In this document: positions 1-8,930 of the stretch, one piece after another
Layout: the number at the start of each line of letters is the position of its first letter
Position numbering within the stretch: position 1 is the first letter of the stretch
Translations under genes and position numbers: made by a program
Assembly: GCF_016464375.1 (NCBI RefSeq)
Contig: NZ_JADDIU010000002.1
Location: 248,001 to 312,000 of the forward strand
Length of the DNA: 64,000 nucleotides
Source of the DNA: Bacillus renqingensis
GTDB lineage: Bacteria > Bacillota > Bacilli > Bacillales > Cytobacillaceae
Reading direction: 5' to 3'
The notes under the pieces: model-generated
Databases searched by the model: none
Told to the model about the DNA's origin: nothing
The model's input: the letters and a program-made list of their open reading frames with translations, nothing else

Positions 1-153
1 TTTCTGAATATTTTTTAATAGCTGAATATCCTCATCGTTAAAAGAATAATGACCGCGCTCATTTCGTTCCATAGGCAAATCAAGCTGCTTAACCCAACGT
101 TGAACCGTACTAACAGATACTCCTAATAACTTCGCCACTTCGGCTGTATTCAT
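1..153 (-). CDS. racA: RacA, polar chromosome-anchoring protein (N-terminal part, cut by window edge)
   Basis: Only the first 51 codons are in the window; the gene continues past position 1. The translation starts [20 protein letters not shown] and continues [18 protein letters not shown], which is the MerR-like winged HTH of RacA and very close to B. subtilis RacA. RacA binds the origin-proximal chromosome during sporulation and, with DivIVA, anchors it at the cell pole. The ATG at 153 is preceded by a GGGGGG ribosome site. The C-terminal coiled coil cannot be seen, so the identification rests on the DNA-binding domain alone. Confidence 0.85.
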   Translation of the reverse strand, partial: MNTAEVAKLLGVSVSTVQRWVKQLDLPMERNERGHYSFNDEDIQLLKNIQK

Positions 154-235
154 AACAAATCCCCCCAATGAAAAAATAGCCATTGAATAGCAAGGACAGA
201 AGACAAATTGATACGACTTGTAAAAAAATGCAACT

Positions 236-1162
236 TTAGGCTCGAGTAATCTGGGACCAGAATTTCCACCATTTTTTTTCTTTGCTTGCGGCAACTTCTC
301 TAAAATTTATTAACATTTGCTGAAAAGCAGCTTCTCTTTGTCTTATTTCATGGATGTATTGCTGCCGCTCTTCAACAAAGAATTCCCGGTCAAGAGAAAT
401 TGCCTCAGTAAGATTGGTCAATTCAGTGTTTGTGTAATCGATTGAATGTGCAAGGTCATTGGTTGTATCAGCTAATTGCTTAGACAGAGTGGAAATCTCA
501 TCGGAAGTTTCGAGCGAAACGTCTTTAATGCTGTTTGACAGATACTGTAATCTATCAACAGTCAACTCCGCTGCCTGCTCAACCGTTTCCGAGAGACCCT
601 CAATTTCCGCTTTTGTATGAGCGGTTGATTTGTAAATTGAATCAGAAAGAGTCTTAACAGTGGTAAGCGTTCCTTTGGAGATTTCTCTTTTTACTTCTTC
701 CATAATTTCCTTACGGACAACCGTGCGAATTTCCTCTTTTACTTCGTTTATAAAATTATTCTTAAAGGTATCAACTGCTTCAAAAATTTGGTTGGTATTC
801 GTGCGGGTTTCCTTATGGACCGAAACGGGTGTAACCGTTTCAGTAGCAACAATCTCCAAAGAAGGATTGGAAATTTTGTCTGCCTCCGGCTTTTTTGAAA
901 TTTTAGCAATTTGGGGTTCAGCTTCTTTTTCTAAGATCAGTTTTTTTTGTAAACTTTTTCGTATCCTCTCTTTACTTAATTTTTGTAAATACATTTCTTT
1001 AATTTCAAGCAGCAGTATAATTTCTGTATCAGAATAAATTCGTGCACCTTGCTTTGAGCGGGGGATTTCCAATAATTCATTAAATTCCTTTTCCCATTGT
1101 CGGATAATCCCTGGTGCAATATTTATTTTTTTGGCCACTTCTTTCAAAGAATAGGTTTTCAT
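236..1162 (-). CDS. MerR-type HTH protein with coiled coil and DUF3967-like C-terminus
   Basis: 308 aa. Residues 1-70 form a MerR-like HTH ([24 protein letters not shown]). Residues ~110-270 are a long, charged helical region, probably coiled coil. The C-terminus ([15 protein letters not shown]...KKWWKFW) resembles the DUF3967 tail found in Bacillus MerR-like proteins. The ATG at 1162 is six bases after AAGGGATGG; a TTG one codon upstream is less well placed. Its neighbour is racA, another MerR-HTH plus coiled-coil protein on the same strand, so a role in chromosome or plasmid organisation rather than classical regulation is possible. That role is inference; the exact function is unknown. Confidence 0.7.
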   Translation of the reverse strand: MKTYSLKEVAKKINIAPGIIRQWEKEFNELLEIPRSKQGARIYSDTEIILLLEIKEMYLQKLSKERIRKSLQKKLILEKEAEPQIAKISKKPEADKISNPSLEIVATETVTPVSVHKETRTNTNQIFEAVDTFKNNFINEVKEEIRTVVRKEIMEEVKREISKGTLTTVKTLSDSIYKSTAHTKAEIEGLSETVEQAAELTVDRLQYLSNSIKDVSLETSDEISTLSKQLADTTNDLAHSIDYTNTELTNLTEAISLDREFFVEERQQYIHEIRQREAAFQQMLINFREVAASKEKKWWKFWSQITRA

Positions 1163-1487
1163 CAAAATCCATCCCTTTCTATATCTATCTAGGAAATAAT
1201 TTGTTTATGTATATGATATTCACCACTTGGTACCCTATTTTCCTGCTACATGACAAAAGCTATCAAAACTAGACCAGAAGTAAGAAATCCCAACATTTTT
1301 TGCTAAATGTCGGTTCCCGTCTGGTATAGAATAAGAAGGAAGTAGCTTGTGGATTGCTGGATAGATGTACCTTCCATTTTTCGGTTAGCAGTTGAAAAAT
1401 ATGAAAGAAACTCCCACTTTTACAGCATCGAACCAGGTTTATGCATATAGTAATAAGCAAAACAAAAAAGTGGAGGTGGTCAAATAC
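1163..1487. other. Divergent intergenic region with possible leader hairpins
   Basis: This gap separates the MerR/DUF3967 gene (minus) from the aminotransferase (plus). It holds two weak RNA-like elements. One is a distant inverted pair AGACCAGA/TCTGGT around 1272-1325. The other is a short stem GGAAGTA/TACCTTCC at 1338-1375 followed by ATTTTT, which could act as a leader terminator before the aminotransferase. I recognise no known riboswitch class here. No convincing protein gene is present. Confidence 0.3.
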
Positions 1488-2999
1488 ATGATTACCGCAA
1501 ATTTAGGAAATAAGACGTATCGCATTCCGGATAACCTTGAACACTATTTTCAAACCTTTCGTTCACAGACTATTGGGTTGAACCAAGAATTTGTTTCTCC
1601 ATATGGGAAAAAGAAGATTTTATATGCGGATTGGACAGCAAGCGGGCGTCTTTATCAGCCGATCGAACGAAAAATATCGGAAGTGTTCGGCCCATTTATG
1701 GCGAACACCCACACTGAATCCAATATCACTAGTTTAATGATGACCGGGATGTATAAGCAATCAAAGGAGATTATTAAGGAACATGTGAATGCCGATCCAC
1801 TTGATGTGATTATACTGGACGGTTTCGGTGTGACTTCCGTTATCAATAAATTTCAGCGGATATTAGGGATTAGGGTACATGAACGATGGAAGACCCGGCT
1901 TAAGCTCTCCGAGCAGGAGAGACCCATTATTTTTCTAACGCATATGGAGCATCACTCCAACCAGACATCATGGCTTGAGACGTTGGCCGATGTGGAGATC
2001 ATTAATCGAGATGACAGCGGTCTCGTTGATGTCAGCCATTTAGAACAGTTATTACTTCGTTATAAAGACCGCAAGTGGAAGATTGGTTCATTTTCTGCCT
2101 GTTCCAATGTAACGGGAATTCAAACCCCTTATCATCAATTAGCAAAAATGATGCACCAGCATGGCGGGATTTGTTTTGTGGATTTTGCAGCATCGGCACC
2201 ATATATCAAAATCAATATGCATCCAAAGGACCCGTTGGAAAAGCTGGATGCGATCTTTTTCTCCCCCCATAAGTTCTTAGGCGGGCCGGGAACAAGCGGC
2301 GTATTGGTGTTTGATTCTAGATTATATTTCAACAAAGTCCCTGATCATCCCGGCGGCGGAACGGTCACCTGGACAAATCCTTGGGGGGAGCACCAATATT
2401 ATAAAGATATTGAGTTCCGGGAAGATGGTGGCACTCCGGGAATCCTCCAAGCGATTCGAACCGCATTATGTATAAATCTAAAGGAACAAATGGGGATTGA
2501 CAATATTTTAAAAAGAGAGAAAGAGCAGTTAGCACTTTTGCTCCCGCGGCTTGAAGAAATTCCGGGTCTGCAACTATTAGAAGGCCACAACAAGAACAGG
2601 CTTGGAATTATTTCATTTACGATTGACAATATTCATTATAACTTAATCGTCCGTTTGCTAAATGACCGCTATGGGATTCAAGTGAGGGGCGGTTGTTCAT
2701 GTGCCGGAACATATGGCCACTATTTGCTTAATATCGATAAAAGTTCCTCAAAGCATATTACGGAAAAAATAAATAAAGGGGATTTGTCGACGAAACCGGG
2801 ATGGGTTCGTTTTTCTCTCCATCCGATTATGACCAATGAAGAGATTCTCTTGTTTGCTGCTGCGGTAAAGGAAATTGCTCTAAATATTGATGATTGGAAA
2901 AAGGACTATAAATATGATGCTGCCAGTAATGATTATTTTTACATTCACTTCGTTAGAGAAGATTTGACACCGCTATTTAGAATGGAACACAGTAAATAA
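1488..2999 (+). CDS. Class V aminotransferase (cysteine desulfurase / isopenicillin-N epimerase-like)
   Basis: 503 aa PLP enzyme of the class V aminotransferase family. The probable PLP-binding lysine is in SPHKFLGGPGTSGVLV, and CSNVTGIQTP and HMEHHSNQTSW fit the SufS/epimerase fold. It is about 100 aa longer than a standard SufS, and the C-terminal CSCAGTYGH motif contains cysteines in the region where desulfurases carry their active cysteine. The open frame begins at 1392, but the ATG at 1488 follows a strong GGAGGTGG and is the better start. The substrate is unknown; it is not in a suf operon. Transcribed alone or with ykuD (53-base gap). Confidence 0.8.
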   Translation: MITANLGNKTYRIPDNLEHYFQTFRSQTIGLNQEFVSPYGKKKILYADWTASGRLYQPIERKISEVFGPFMANTHTESNITSLMMTGMYKQSKEIIKEHVNADPLDVIILDGFGVTSVINKFQRILGIRVHERWKTRLKLSEQERPIIFLTHMEHHSNQTSWLETLADVEIINRDDSGLVDVSHLEQLLLRYKDRKWKIGSFSACSNVTGIQTPYHQLAKMMHQHGGICFVDFAASAPYIKINMHPKDPLEKLDAIFFSPHKFLGGPGTSGVLVFDSRLYFNKVPDHPGGGTVTWTNPWGEHQYYKDIEFREDGGTPGILQAIRTALCINLKEQMGIDNILKREKEQLALLLPRLEEIPGLQLLEGHNKNRLGIISFTIDNIHYNLIVRLLNDRYGIQVRGGCSCAGTYGHYLLNIDKSSSKHITEKINKGDLSTKPGWVRFSLHPIMTNEEILLFAAAVKEIALNIDDWKKDYKYDAASNDYFYIHFVREDLTPLFRMEHSK

Positions 3000-3052
3000 T
3001 GTCAACCTTTGACTTGATTAGGCATATGCTAGTGAAAAAGGTGTGACCTCTT

Positions 3053-3541
3053 ATGATTCATATTGTGAAGCCTGGTGAGACGCTTTCTTCTATCTCCGCA
3101 GATTACCGGGTTAGTTTGAACCGGCTTTATGCCGCTAACCCGGGACTAGGCCATCTTCATGCAGGTCAAAGAATTCAGATACCCGGCCTTCCGGAGCCCA
3201 GTACCATCCCCTATACCATCCAAGTTTCGGTCAGTAAAAGGAGACTGACACTTTACCAGAATGGAAGATTGATGAAGATTTTTCCGATTGCCGTTGGAAA
3301 GATGTTGACTAGAACTCCTACAGGGGAATATGTGATTGTCAATCGGCAAATGAACCCGGGAGGGCCGTTTGGGGTAATGTGGCTCTCTCTTTCCAAACAA
3401 GGCTATGGAATACACGGAACGAACGACCCAAGTTCAATTGGAAAAGCTGTTTCCCACGGCTGCGTGAGAATGTATAATCGAGATGTCCTCCAGTTGGCAG
3501 AAATTGTGCCAAATGGTACAAGAGTAATAATAAGCGCTTGA
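3053..3541 (+). CDS. ykuD: L,D-transpeptidase with LysM domain (YkuD)
   Basis: 162 aa, nearly the same length as B. subtilis YkuD. Residues 1-46 are a LysM peptidoglycan-binding domain ([19 protein letters not shown]). Residues ~55-160 are the YkuD catalytic domain with the [20 protein letters not shown] active-site motif containing the His and catalytic Cys. It forms 3-3 (L,D) cross-links in peptidoglycan; the B. subtilis orthologue is made during sporulation. There is no signal peptide, as in B. subtilis. A repeat element begins four bases after the stop codon. Confidence 0.93.
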   Translation: MIHIVKPGETLSSISADYRVSLNRLYAANPGLGHLHAGQRIQIPGLPEPSTIPYTIQVSVSKRRLTLYQNGRLMKIFPIAVGKMLTRTPTGEYVIVNRQMNPGGPFGVMWLSLSKQGYGIHGTNDPSSIGKAVSHGCVRMYNRDVLQLAEIVPNGTRVIISA

Positions 3542-3544
3542 AGT

Positions 3545-3700
3545 AAGAAAAGCGCAAGCGCCCTGCTCAGCGGCGTATGGCCTGGAGCGCTCCAACTGAG
3601 ATAAAGGAAACACGGTGAGCGCAAGCGAACCGATGTTGACTTATCGTAGGGCGGAGAGCGAAGGACACTAGCCGCTAGGGCGCTGGAGCTGGACAAGTCT
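3545..3700 (+). repeat. Intergenic repeat, copy 1 (conserved ends, variable core)
   Basis: GC-richer ~156-bp block that starts AAGAAAAGCGCAAGCGCC right after the ykuD stop codon and ends with GCTAGGGCGCTGGAGCTGGACAA. The reverse complement of 14929-15055 has the same first 18 bases and nearly the same end, but a different core. Several internal inverted repeats (for example GGCCTGGAGCGCTCC) suggest a foldable RNA. Likely a member of a dispersed Bacillaceae repeat family; copy number outside the window is unknown. Confidence 0.7.
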
Positions 3701-3752
3701 AACCAGTAGAAAGTTATCCACAGTGTCCTATTTTATAATTTCCTAAACGACT

Positions 3753-3796
3753 AAAAAGGGAAGCTGATCACTTATTTAATCAGGCATCCCTTTTTT
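3753..3796. terminator. Intrinsic terminator
   Basis: Stem AAAAAGGGA...TCCCTTTTT with an inner CTGAT/ATCAG pair and T-runs on both strands. It can end transcription coming from the ykuD side and from the small minus-strand gene at 3835. Confidence 0.7.
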
Positions 3797-3834
3797 ATAG
3801 GCTAAGAATTTACCATCAAATGCTTGTGCTTTTC

Positions 3835-3969
3835 TTACCTTTTCCATTGTTTTTCAACTTGCTCGGAGGCAAGACGCATGATTTCTTCATCAGACGTATT
3901 TTGATCAGCAATGACATTTGTCAAGTAGCTTTTTCCTTCAAATGTAACCGTTACATCAATTTGCATCAT
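3835..3969 (-). CDS. Small BA3454-type stress response protein
   Basis: 44-aa protein starting MMQIDVTVTFEGKSYLTNV, with a C-terminus EEIMRLASEQVEKQW. This matches my recollection of the small BA3454-family stress response proteins of Bacillus (a beta segment followed by an amphipathic helix). ATG at 3969 or 3966, preceded by AAAGGTGAT. Ends at TAA (3837-3835) just before a shared terminator. Molecular function unknown. Confidence 0.6.
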   Translation of the reverse strand: MMQIDVTVTFEGKSYLTNVIADQNTSDEEIMRLASEQVEKQWKR

Positions 3970-4165
3970 GTTTAATCACCTTTCTTTAAAAAATAACAGA
4001 TTAATAGGAAGCTTGACTGTAGATCCAAACCATTTACACTTTTGGAATAAAGAATGTTTTCCTAGAGAGAATGCTAACTGGTGTTTAATGAAGTATGTGG
4101 AAAGAGGATAACTATATTATAACAAAAAGGCCCTTAAATTAGAAGTGAAACAACAAATCAGAAAG

Positions 4166-4191
4166 AAAAAACTTCCAAATTGGAAGTTTTT
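4166..4191 (-). terminator. Terminator of the 76-aa hypothetical gene
   Basis: Near-perfect hairpin CTTCCAA-A-TTGGAAG flanked by A5 and T5 runs, overlapping the stop codon of the minus-strand gene at 4190. Confidence 0.75.
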
Positions 4192-4420
4192 AGACTTCTA
4201 TGGTCATAAATTCTTCAGCAAACAGCTGAACCTGGTTTTTATCTACTTTGTTCTTTTTCATGAGTGATTCGGCGATGACCAAATCGGCTTGAAGCGATTT
4301 GCTTCGTTTTAAATCACGAATTGAGACATCACCATTCAGTAATTCAATTGCTTTTTCTTTAATGTCTTGATTCCTTGAAGATTTGTAAAGAAGGTAGGCA
4401 ATACAAGTAACCTTGTCCAC
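4190..4420 (-). CDS. Hypothetical 76-aa protein
   Basis: Short, mostly helical, charged protein (MDKVTCIAYLLYKSS...LFAEEFMTIEV) with no signal peptide or membrane segment. I do not recognise the family. It is a single gene with its own terminator and is divergent from asnS. The predicted helical repeats LLNGDVSIRDLKRSKSLQAD and DLVIAESLMKK suggest a small all-alpha domain. Supported by a good stop-terminator arrangement; function unknown. Confidence 0.55.
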   Translation of the reverse strand: MDKVTCIAYLLYKSSRNQDIKEKAIELLNGDVSIRDLKRSKSLQADLVIAESLMKKNKVDKNQVQLFAEEFMTIEV

Positions 4421-4543
4421 ACGACCACTCCTCGTTTTTTCTAGAATTACTTAATTGTTTAATTCGACCACAATCTGACATTTCCCTGCTATTTTTCCTA
4501 AAGATTTTTTAAGTATGGTAATATTCAAGAAATTTGATGAATA

Positions 4544-4572
4544 TTGCTTATTTGTCTGGATTTTTATATAAT
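4544..4572 (+). promoter_or_regulatory. Predicted sigma-A promoter of asnS
   Basis: TTGCTT (4544-4549), 17-base spacer, TATAAT (4567-4572). The transcript would start near 4579, about 110 bases upstream of asnS, and would include the hairpin at 4613-4642. Confidence 0.65.
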
Positions 4573-4612
4573 ATGGAAGGGATAAAAGACAGATGGTAAA
4601 TGAGATAAAATT

Positions 4613-4647
4613 ACCTTTCGTCCCAATAAAGGGATGAGGGGTTTTTT
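4613..4647 (+). promoter_or_regulatory. Probable transcription attenuator in the asnS leader
   Basis: ACCTTTCGTCCC, loop AATAAA, GGGATGAGGGGT: a 12-bp stem with G-U pairs followed by T6. It lies between the asnS promoter and start codon, and no plus-strand gene lies upstream that it could terminate. I find no T-box signature in the leader. A weaker competing pairing GGTAA (4594-4598) with TTACC (4611-4615) would open the foot of the stem. Confidence 0.6.
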
Positions 4648-4688
4648 GTTTACCCTGCTTTATACATAGGATTTAGGAGTGAAACATG

Positions 4689-6080
4689 ATGAAACAAACC
4701 TTAATCAAAGATTTATACCGTAATACTGAAAGCTACATCGACCAGAAGGTACAAATTTCCGGTTGGATTCGCACGATTCGTGATTCTAAAACCTTTGGTT
4801 TTATAGAGTTAAACGATGGCAGTTTCTTTAAAGGTGTTCAAATCGTTTTTGATGACCAATTAGAAAATTATAAGGAAATTGCTAAACTGCCAATCAGTTC
4901 ATCACTTAAAGTGGAAGGAGATTTCATTCAGACTCCACAAGCAAAACAGCCGTTTGAGATAAAAGCTACCCATATTGAGGTGGAGGGAACCTCAAATGTT
5001 GATTATCCATTGCAAAAGAAAAGACATACATTTGAGTATTTGAGGACGATTGCCCATCTGCGGCCAAGAACCAATACATTTTCAGCTGTATTCCGAGTTA
5101 GATCGCTGGCATCTTATGCCATCCATCGTTTTTTCCAGGATAATGGATTTGTTTATCTGCATTCACCGATTATTACCGGAAGTGATACAGAGGGTGCCGG
5201 CGAAATGTTTAGGGTTACCACTTTAGATTTGGACAATCCGCCGAAAAATGAACAAGGTAAAACAGATGAAACAAAGGATTTCTTTGGCAGGGAAACCAAT
5301 TTAACGGTCAGCGGACAGCTTTCTGCTGAAGCCTTCGCTTTAGCGTTTCGGAATGTTTACACATTTGGTCCGACCTTTAGGGCTGAAAACTCCAATACAG
5401 CGAGACACGCAGCCGAATTCTGGATGATTGAACCAGAAATTGCTTTTGCGGAACTGACCGATATCATGAAACTTGCTGAAGATATGGTGAAATATGTTAT
5501 TGGATATGTGTTAGAAAATGCCCCTGAAGAAATGAATTTCTTTAACCGTTTTGTAGAAAAAGGATTGTTGGAGCGTTTGAATAATGCCTATACAGCGGAA
5601 TTTGGCCATGTGACCTATACCGAAGCGATTGATCTGTTAAAAAAATCTGGTGAAAACTTTGCCTATCCGGTTGAATGGGGATTAGATTTGCAAACAGAGC
5701 ATGAGCGTTACCTATGCGAGAAAGTGTTTAAGAAACCAGTATTTGTTACTGATTATCCGAAGGAAATTAAAGCATTCTATATGAGATTAAATGACGATCA
5801 TAAAACCGTTGCGGCAACTGATCTGCTCGTGCCGGGAATCGGTGAATTAATTGGCGGCAGTCAACGTGAAGAACGTGAAGCGGTACTTGCGGCAAAAATT
5901 AAAGAACTTGGTATGAATGAAGAAGATTATTGGTGGTATCTAGAATTAAGAAAATACGGCGGTACAAAGCATGCAGGCTATGGTCTCGGGTTTGAACGGC
6001 TAATCATGTATTTAACAGGAATGACAAATATCAGGGACGTCATTCCATTCCCAAGAACACCAGGTAATGCGGAATTTTAA
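4689..6080 (+). CDS. asnS: Asparaginyl-tRNA synthetase
   Basis: 463 aa from the ATG at 4689 (a second ATG at 4686 is only five bases from the AGGAGT site). N-terminal OB-fold anticodon-binding domain (residues ~1-105, [21 protein letters not shown]). Class II catalytic core with motif 2 [21 protein letters not shown] and motif 3 [19 protein letters not shown]. Charges tRNA-Asn. Length and sequence are of the longer E. coli/clostridial type rather than the ~430-aa B. subtilis type, so it may be a second or alternative AsnRS. A leader hairpin suggests attenuation control; a strong terminator follows. Confidence 0.93.
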   Translation: MKQTLIKDLYRNTESYIDQKVQISGWIRTIRDSKTFGFIELNDGSFFKGVQIVFDDQLENYKEIAKLPISSSLKVEGDFIQTPQAKQPFEIKATHIEVEGTSNVDYPLQKKRHTFEYLRTIAHLRPRTNTFSAVFRVRSLASYAIHRFFQDNGFVYLHSPIITGSDTEGAGEMFRVTTLDLDNPPKNEQGKTDETKDFFGRETNLTVSGQLSAEAFALAFRNVYTFGPTFRAENSNTARHAAEFWMIEPEIAFAELTDIMKLAEDMVKYVIGYVLENAPEEMNFFNRFVEKGLLERLNNAYTAEFGHVTYTEAIDLLKKSGENFAYPVEWGLDLQTEHERYLCEKVFKKPVFVTDYPKEIKAFYMRLNDDHKTVAATDLLVPGIGELIGGSQREEREAVLAAKIKELGMNEEDYWWYLELRKYGGTKHAGYGLGFERLIMYLTGMTNIRDVIPFPRTPGNAEF

Positions 6081-6088
6081 AAACAGGA

Positions 6089-6124
6089 AAAAAACAGACT
6101 CGATGAAGTTGAGTCTGTTTTTTG
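6089..6124 (+). terminator. asnS terminator
   Basis: AAAACAGACTC, 9-base loop, GAGTCTGTTTTTT, nine bases after the stop codon. Confidence 0.85.
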
Positions 6125-6263
6125 TTTGCTGACGTTCAAAATATTTAACCCATGTATTAAAATAGTTAATTTTAATTTAAAAATTTATAAATAATTTTAA
6201 TTTATACTTTTAATTTTATAAAAGATGGTGTAAGATTTAGTTATCATAAGAAAGGAGAAAAAT

Positions 6264-6638
6264 ATGGCGTATCCTTTACTCACGCATTGTCCGGTTTGCA
6301 GCAAACCATTGAAAATTACTAAGTTACAGTGTAACCATTGTCAGACGACAATAGAAAATGAATTTGAGGTTTCGAGACTGGCGGCACTTGGTCAGGAACA
6401 GCTGCATTTTATTGAAGTCTTTCTGAAATGCCGCGGAAATATAAAAGAAGTGGAGAAGGAATTAGGCATCTCTTATCCAACGGTAAGGGGGAAATTAGAT
6501 GAAATTATTTCTGCTTTAGGCTATTCCGCACAAAAGAAGATGGAAGTTGATAAGAAAAAGATTGTAGCTATGCTGGAAAAAGGAGAAATCACGGCTGAAG
6601 AGGCCATTCAATTATTGAAAGAGGGGGAAGTAGAATGA
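6264..6638 (+). CDS. DUF2089 protein (zinc ribbon plus HTH)
   Basis: 124 aa. Residues 8-27 form a four-cysteine zinc ribbon (CPVCSKPL...LQCNHC). Residues 35-90 form a helix-turn-helix-like segment (GNIKEVEKELGISYPTVRGKLDEII). The C-terminal ~25 residues (KKKIVAMLEKGEITAEEAIQLLKEG) are a SHOCT-like helix pair. First gene of a three-gene operon; it overlaps the next by four bases (ATGA). DUF2089 proteins usually sit with YvlB-like envelope-stress genes and probably regulate the operon; that is inference. Confidence 0.75.
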   Translation: MAYPLLTHCPVCSKPLKITKLQCNHCQTTIENEFEVSRLAALGQEQLHFIEVFLKCRGNIKEVEKELGISYPTVRGKLDEIISALGYSAQKKMEVDKKKIVAMLEKGEITAEEAIQLLKEGEVE

Positions 6639-7024
6639 AGGACGAAATTTCACGCGTATTAACCATGGTGGAGGAAGGAAAAATTGATAAAGAAAAAGCC
6701 AGTGAATTAATTAATATCTTACAAGGGAAAGAAGAGCCAACTTCCGTTTCATTAAAAAAGGATGTACCATACGGAAATAAAATGTTAAAGATTCGTTGTA
6801 CCTCCCAAGAAGGCGATAATGTAAATGTAAATTTGCCGATTAATCTTGTAAAGGCTGTATTGAAGGTAGGGACAAATATTGCTGAAAAAATCCCCGAGGC
6901 TTCAAAATATGTGAAGGATATTAATATTGACCTGTTAATTGAAGCGATTGAAAACGAATTGGATGGTCAGATCGTTGATATAACCTCGGCCAATGGGGAT
7001 AAAGTTTTCGTGGTGATTGAGTAA
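6635..7024 (+). CDS. SHOCT-like/YvlB-N-terminal domain protein
   Basis: 129 aa. Residues 1-30 (ISRVLTMVEEGKIDKEKASELINIL) repeat the helix-pair motif seen at the C-terminus of the upstream protein and at the N-terminus of YvlB. The rest (residues 45-129) contains a segment NVNLPINLVKAVLKVGTNIAEKIPE and a final beta-rich tail. It is translationally coupled to the DUF2089 gene. The family is linked by context to cell-envelope stress; no enzyme motif is visible. Confidence 0.65.
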   Translation: MKDEISRVLTMVEEGKIDKEKASELINILQGKEEPTSVSLKKDVPYGNKMLKIRCTSQEGDNVNVNLPINLVKAVLKVGTNIAEKIPEASKYVKDINIDLLIEAIENELDGQIVDITSANGDKVFVVIE

Positions 7025-7027
7025 AGT

Positions 7028-7297
7028 ATGTTAAAGGTCAAATTAAAGGTTAATAATAAGAGATTCTCTATTCCGGTTCCATATGCGGTTTTAAATATAG
7101 GCAGCCTGCTTATTACCTCTAAGAGGGTAAACCGTTTGATTAACAAGGCAATTGAGAAGGATGGAAGTAAATTCAGTTTCCCGCAAATTGAAAGAAGAGA
7201 CCTGAAGCCATTGTTGCTAGGTCTTTCTAAGCACAAGGGTCTTGTACTTGTAGAAACAAAATTAAAGGATGGTACTGAAGTCGAGGTAAAGCTGTGA
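7028..7297 (+). CDS. Hypothetical 89-aa protein of the DUF2089 operon
   Basis: Begins three bases after the previous stop, so it is probably translationally coupled. The sequence LKVNNKRFSIPVPYAVLNIGSLLITSKRVNRLINKAI resembles the 'INLPINLVKAVLKVGTNI' part of its neighbour, so the two may be distantly related halves of one module. Basic, with alternating beta and helix predictions. Function unknown. Confidence 0.6.
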   Translation: MLKVKLKVNNKRFSIPVPYAVLNIGSLLITSKRVNRLINKAIEKDGSKFSFPQIERRDLKPLLLGLSKHKGLVLVETKLKDGTEVEVKL

Positions 7298-7313
7298 GGC
7301 ATTTTGCTTTTAT

Positions 7314-7345
7314 AAAACAACACGCCATGCTAGCGTGTTGTTTTG
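7314..7345. terminator. Bidirectional terminator between the DUF2089 operon and lysP
   Basis: AAAACAACACGC, 7-base loop, GCGTGTTGTTTTG. Symmetric A/T flanks let it serve both converging transcription units. Confidence 0.75.
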
Positions 7346-7351
7346 TTAAGG

Positions 7352-8833
7352 TTAAACCCTTAAATCGCTTTTTTCCAAAGGAATAAATTTTGTCTTCTTA
7401 ATAAATTTATGACCAAGCCATAGGGTTAAGAATAGCGGCAAGCCGATGTATGAAACCAATGCACTGTTCCAATCGATATGGGGCCCCATAAAGGCCGAGT
7501 AATTTTGCCCTAATACGACAAAGGCACAAACGGCAAAGGCGAAGAGCGGACCGAACGGAAATAATTTTGATTTATATGGCAATAGGCTGAGATCCTTCCC
7601 TTGTACAACAAAGGCCCTGCGGAAACGATAATGGCAAATAGCAATACCAAGCCAGGCAATGAAACCAGACATACCAGAAGCATTTAGCAGCCATTTATAA
7701 ACAGTACCATCACCGAAAAAGGAAGCAAGAAAGGCAAGTGTACCTACTAAAGTTGTAGTGATTAAAGCATTAACTGGGACACCATTTTTATTTAATTTAC
7801 CAAGAAACTTTGGTGCTTTTCCTTCACGTGCCAGATCCCAAAGCATTCGGGTAGAAGCGTACATCCCAGAATTTCCTGCCGACAATACCGCTGTAAGGAT
7901 GACGGCGTTCATAACAGAAGCGGCAAAGGCAATTCCGGCTTTTTGAAAAACAAGTGTGAACGGACTTACAGACACATCTCCGTTTGCCAAGTTATGATTT
8001 GTATAAGGAATCAATAGTCCAATGACTAATATCGCTAATACATAGAACAATAGGATTCGCCAAAACACTGATTTTACTGCATGTGGAATCGACTTTGCTG
8101 GATCATCGGTTTCACCGGCGGCAACACCCAAAAGTTCTGTTCCTTGAAAGGAGAAACCAGCTGCCATAAAGATACCAAGCATCGCCATGAAACCACCATG
8201 GAATGGAGCGTCCCCAATGGTAAAGTTCTTAAACCCTACCGCCTCGTTTCCCATGATCCCAAAAATCAGCAAAGTTCCCGTGATGATGAAGATGATGACC
8301 GTGATAACCTTTATTAACGAAAACCAGTATTCTGCTTCACCAAATCCTTTAACAGAAAGATAGTTTAATAGAAACATCAAGACTAAGAAGATGCCGCTCC
8401 ACAGAATGGACGGTGTATGGGGAAACCAAAACTTCATAATCATCGTTACCGCGGAAAGTTCTGCTGCTATGGTGATTGCCCAGTTATACCAGTAATTCCA
8501 GCCAAGGGCAAAGCCAAGTGATGGATCGACAAACTTTGTAGCATACGTGCTGAAGCTGCCGGCAACCGGCATATAAGCTGCCATCTCAGCTAAGCTTTGC
8601 ATTAAGAAATACACCATTATTCCGATGACAATATAGGAAAGAATCGCACCACCGGGGCCAGCTTCATGAATCGCACCGCCGCTGGCAAGAAATAATCCGG
8701 TTCCAATTGTTCCGCCAAGCGAAATCATCGTAAGGTGGCGTGATTTTAAACTTCTTTTTAATTCATTTGTTTCCTTGTTCGCTATTTCTGTTTTTGAATA
8801 AACATCGTTTTTCTGTACATTTGCAGATTGCAT
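7352..8833 (-). CDS. lysP: Lysine-specific permease (APC superfamily)
   Basis: 493 aa from the ATG at 8833 (AAGGAG eight bases upstream); the longer open frame would run into the riboswitch terminator and is not the start. Typical amino acid permease with about 12 membrane segments and the N-terminal APC signature HLTMISLGGTIGTGLFLASGGAI. The LysP assignment rests on the family pattern and on the lysine riboswitch directly upstream, which makes lysine the likely substrate. Proton-coupled uptake across the cytoplasmic membrane. Expression should fall when lysine is plentiful. Confidence 0.88.
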   Translation of the reverse strand: MQSANVQKNDVYSKTEIANKETNELKRSLKSRHLTMISLGGTIGTGLFLASGGAIHEAGPGGAILSYIVIGIMVYFLMQSLAEMAAYMPVAGSFSTYATKFVDPSLGFALGWNYWYNWAITIAAELSAVTMIMKFWFPHTPSILWSGIFLVLMFLLNYLSVKGFGEAEYWFSLIKVITVIIFIITGTLLIFGIMGNEAVGFKNFTIGDAPFHGGFMAMLGIFMAAGFSFQGTELLGVAAGETDDPAKSIPHAVKSVFWRILLFYVLAILVIGLLIPYTNHNLANGDVSVSPFTLVFQKAGIAFAASVMNAVILTAVLSAGNSGMYASTRMLWDLAREGKAPKFLGKLNKNGVPVNALITTTLVGTLAFLASFFGDGTVYKWLLNASGMSGFIAWLGIAICHYRFRRAFVVQGKDLSLLPYKSKLFPFGPLFAFAVCAFVVLGQNYSAFMGPHIDWNSALVSYIGLPLFLTLWLGHKFIKKTKFIPLEKSDLRV

Positions 8834-8875
8834 AAGTACGACTCCTTTTCGATTAGATGGGAAGGAGTTGGGAAT

Positions 8876-8906
8876 AAAAAATGCCACCGAAGTAGATTCG
8901 AATGGC
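8876..8906 (-). terminator. Riboswitch-controlled terminator of lysP
   Basis: On the minus strand: GCCAT, bulged U, CGAA, loop UCUAC, UUCG, GUGGC, then AUUUUUU. It lies between the lysine aptamer and the lysP ribosome site, as expected for the expression platform. Confidence 0.8.
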
Positions 8907-8930
8907 CGTCAATACCCCGCATCATACCTT

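Noticed and set aside
4440..4688. T-box leader in front of asnS
   Set aside because: The T-box sequence (AGGGTGGNACCGCG type) is missing and the leader is too short.
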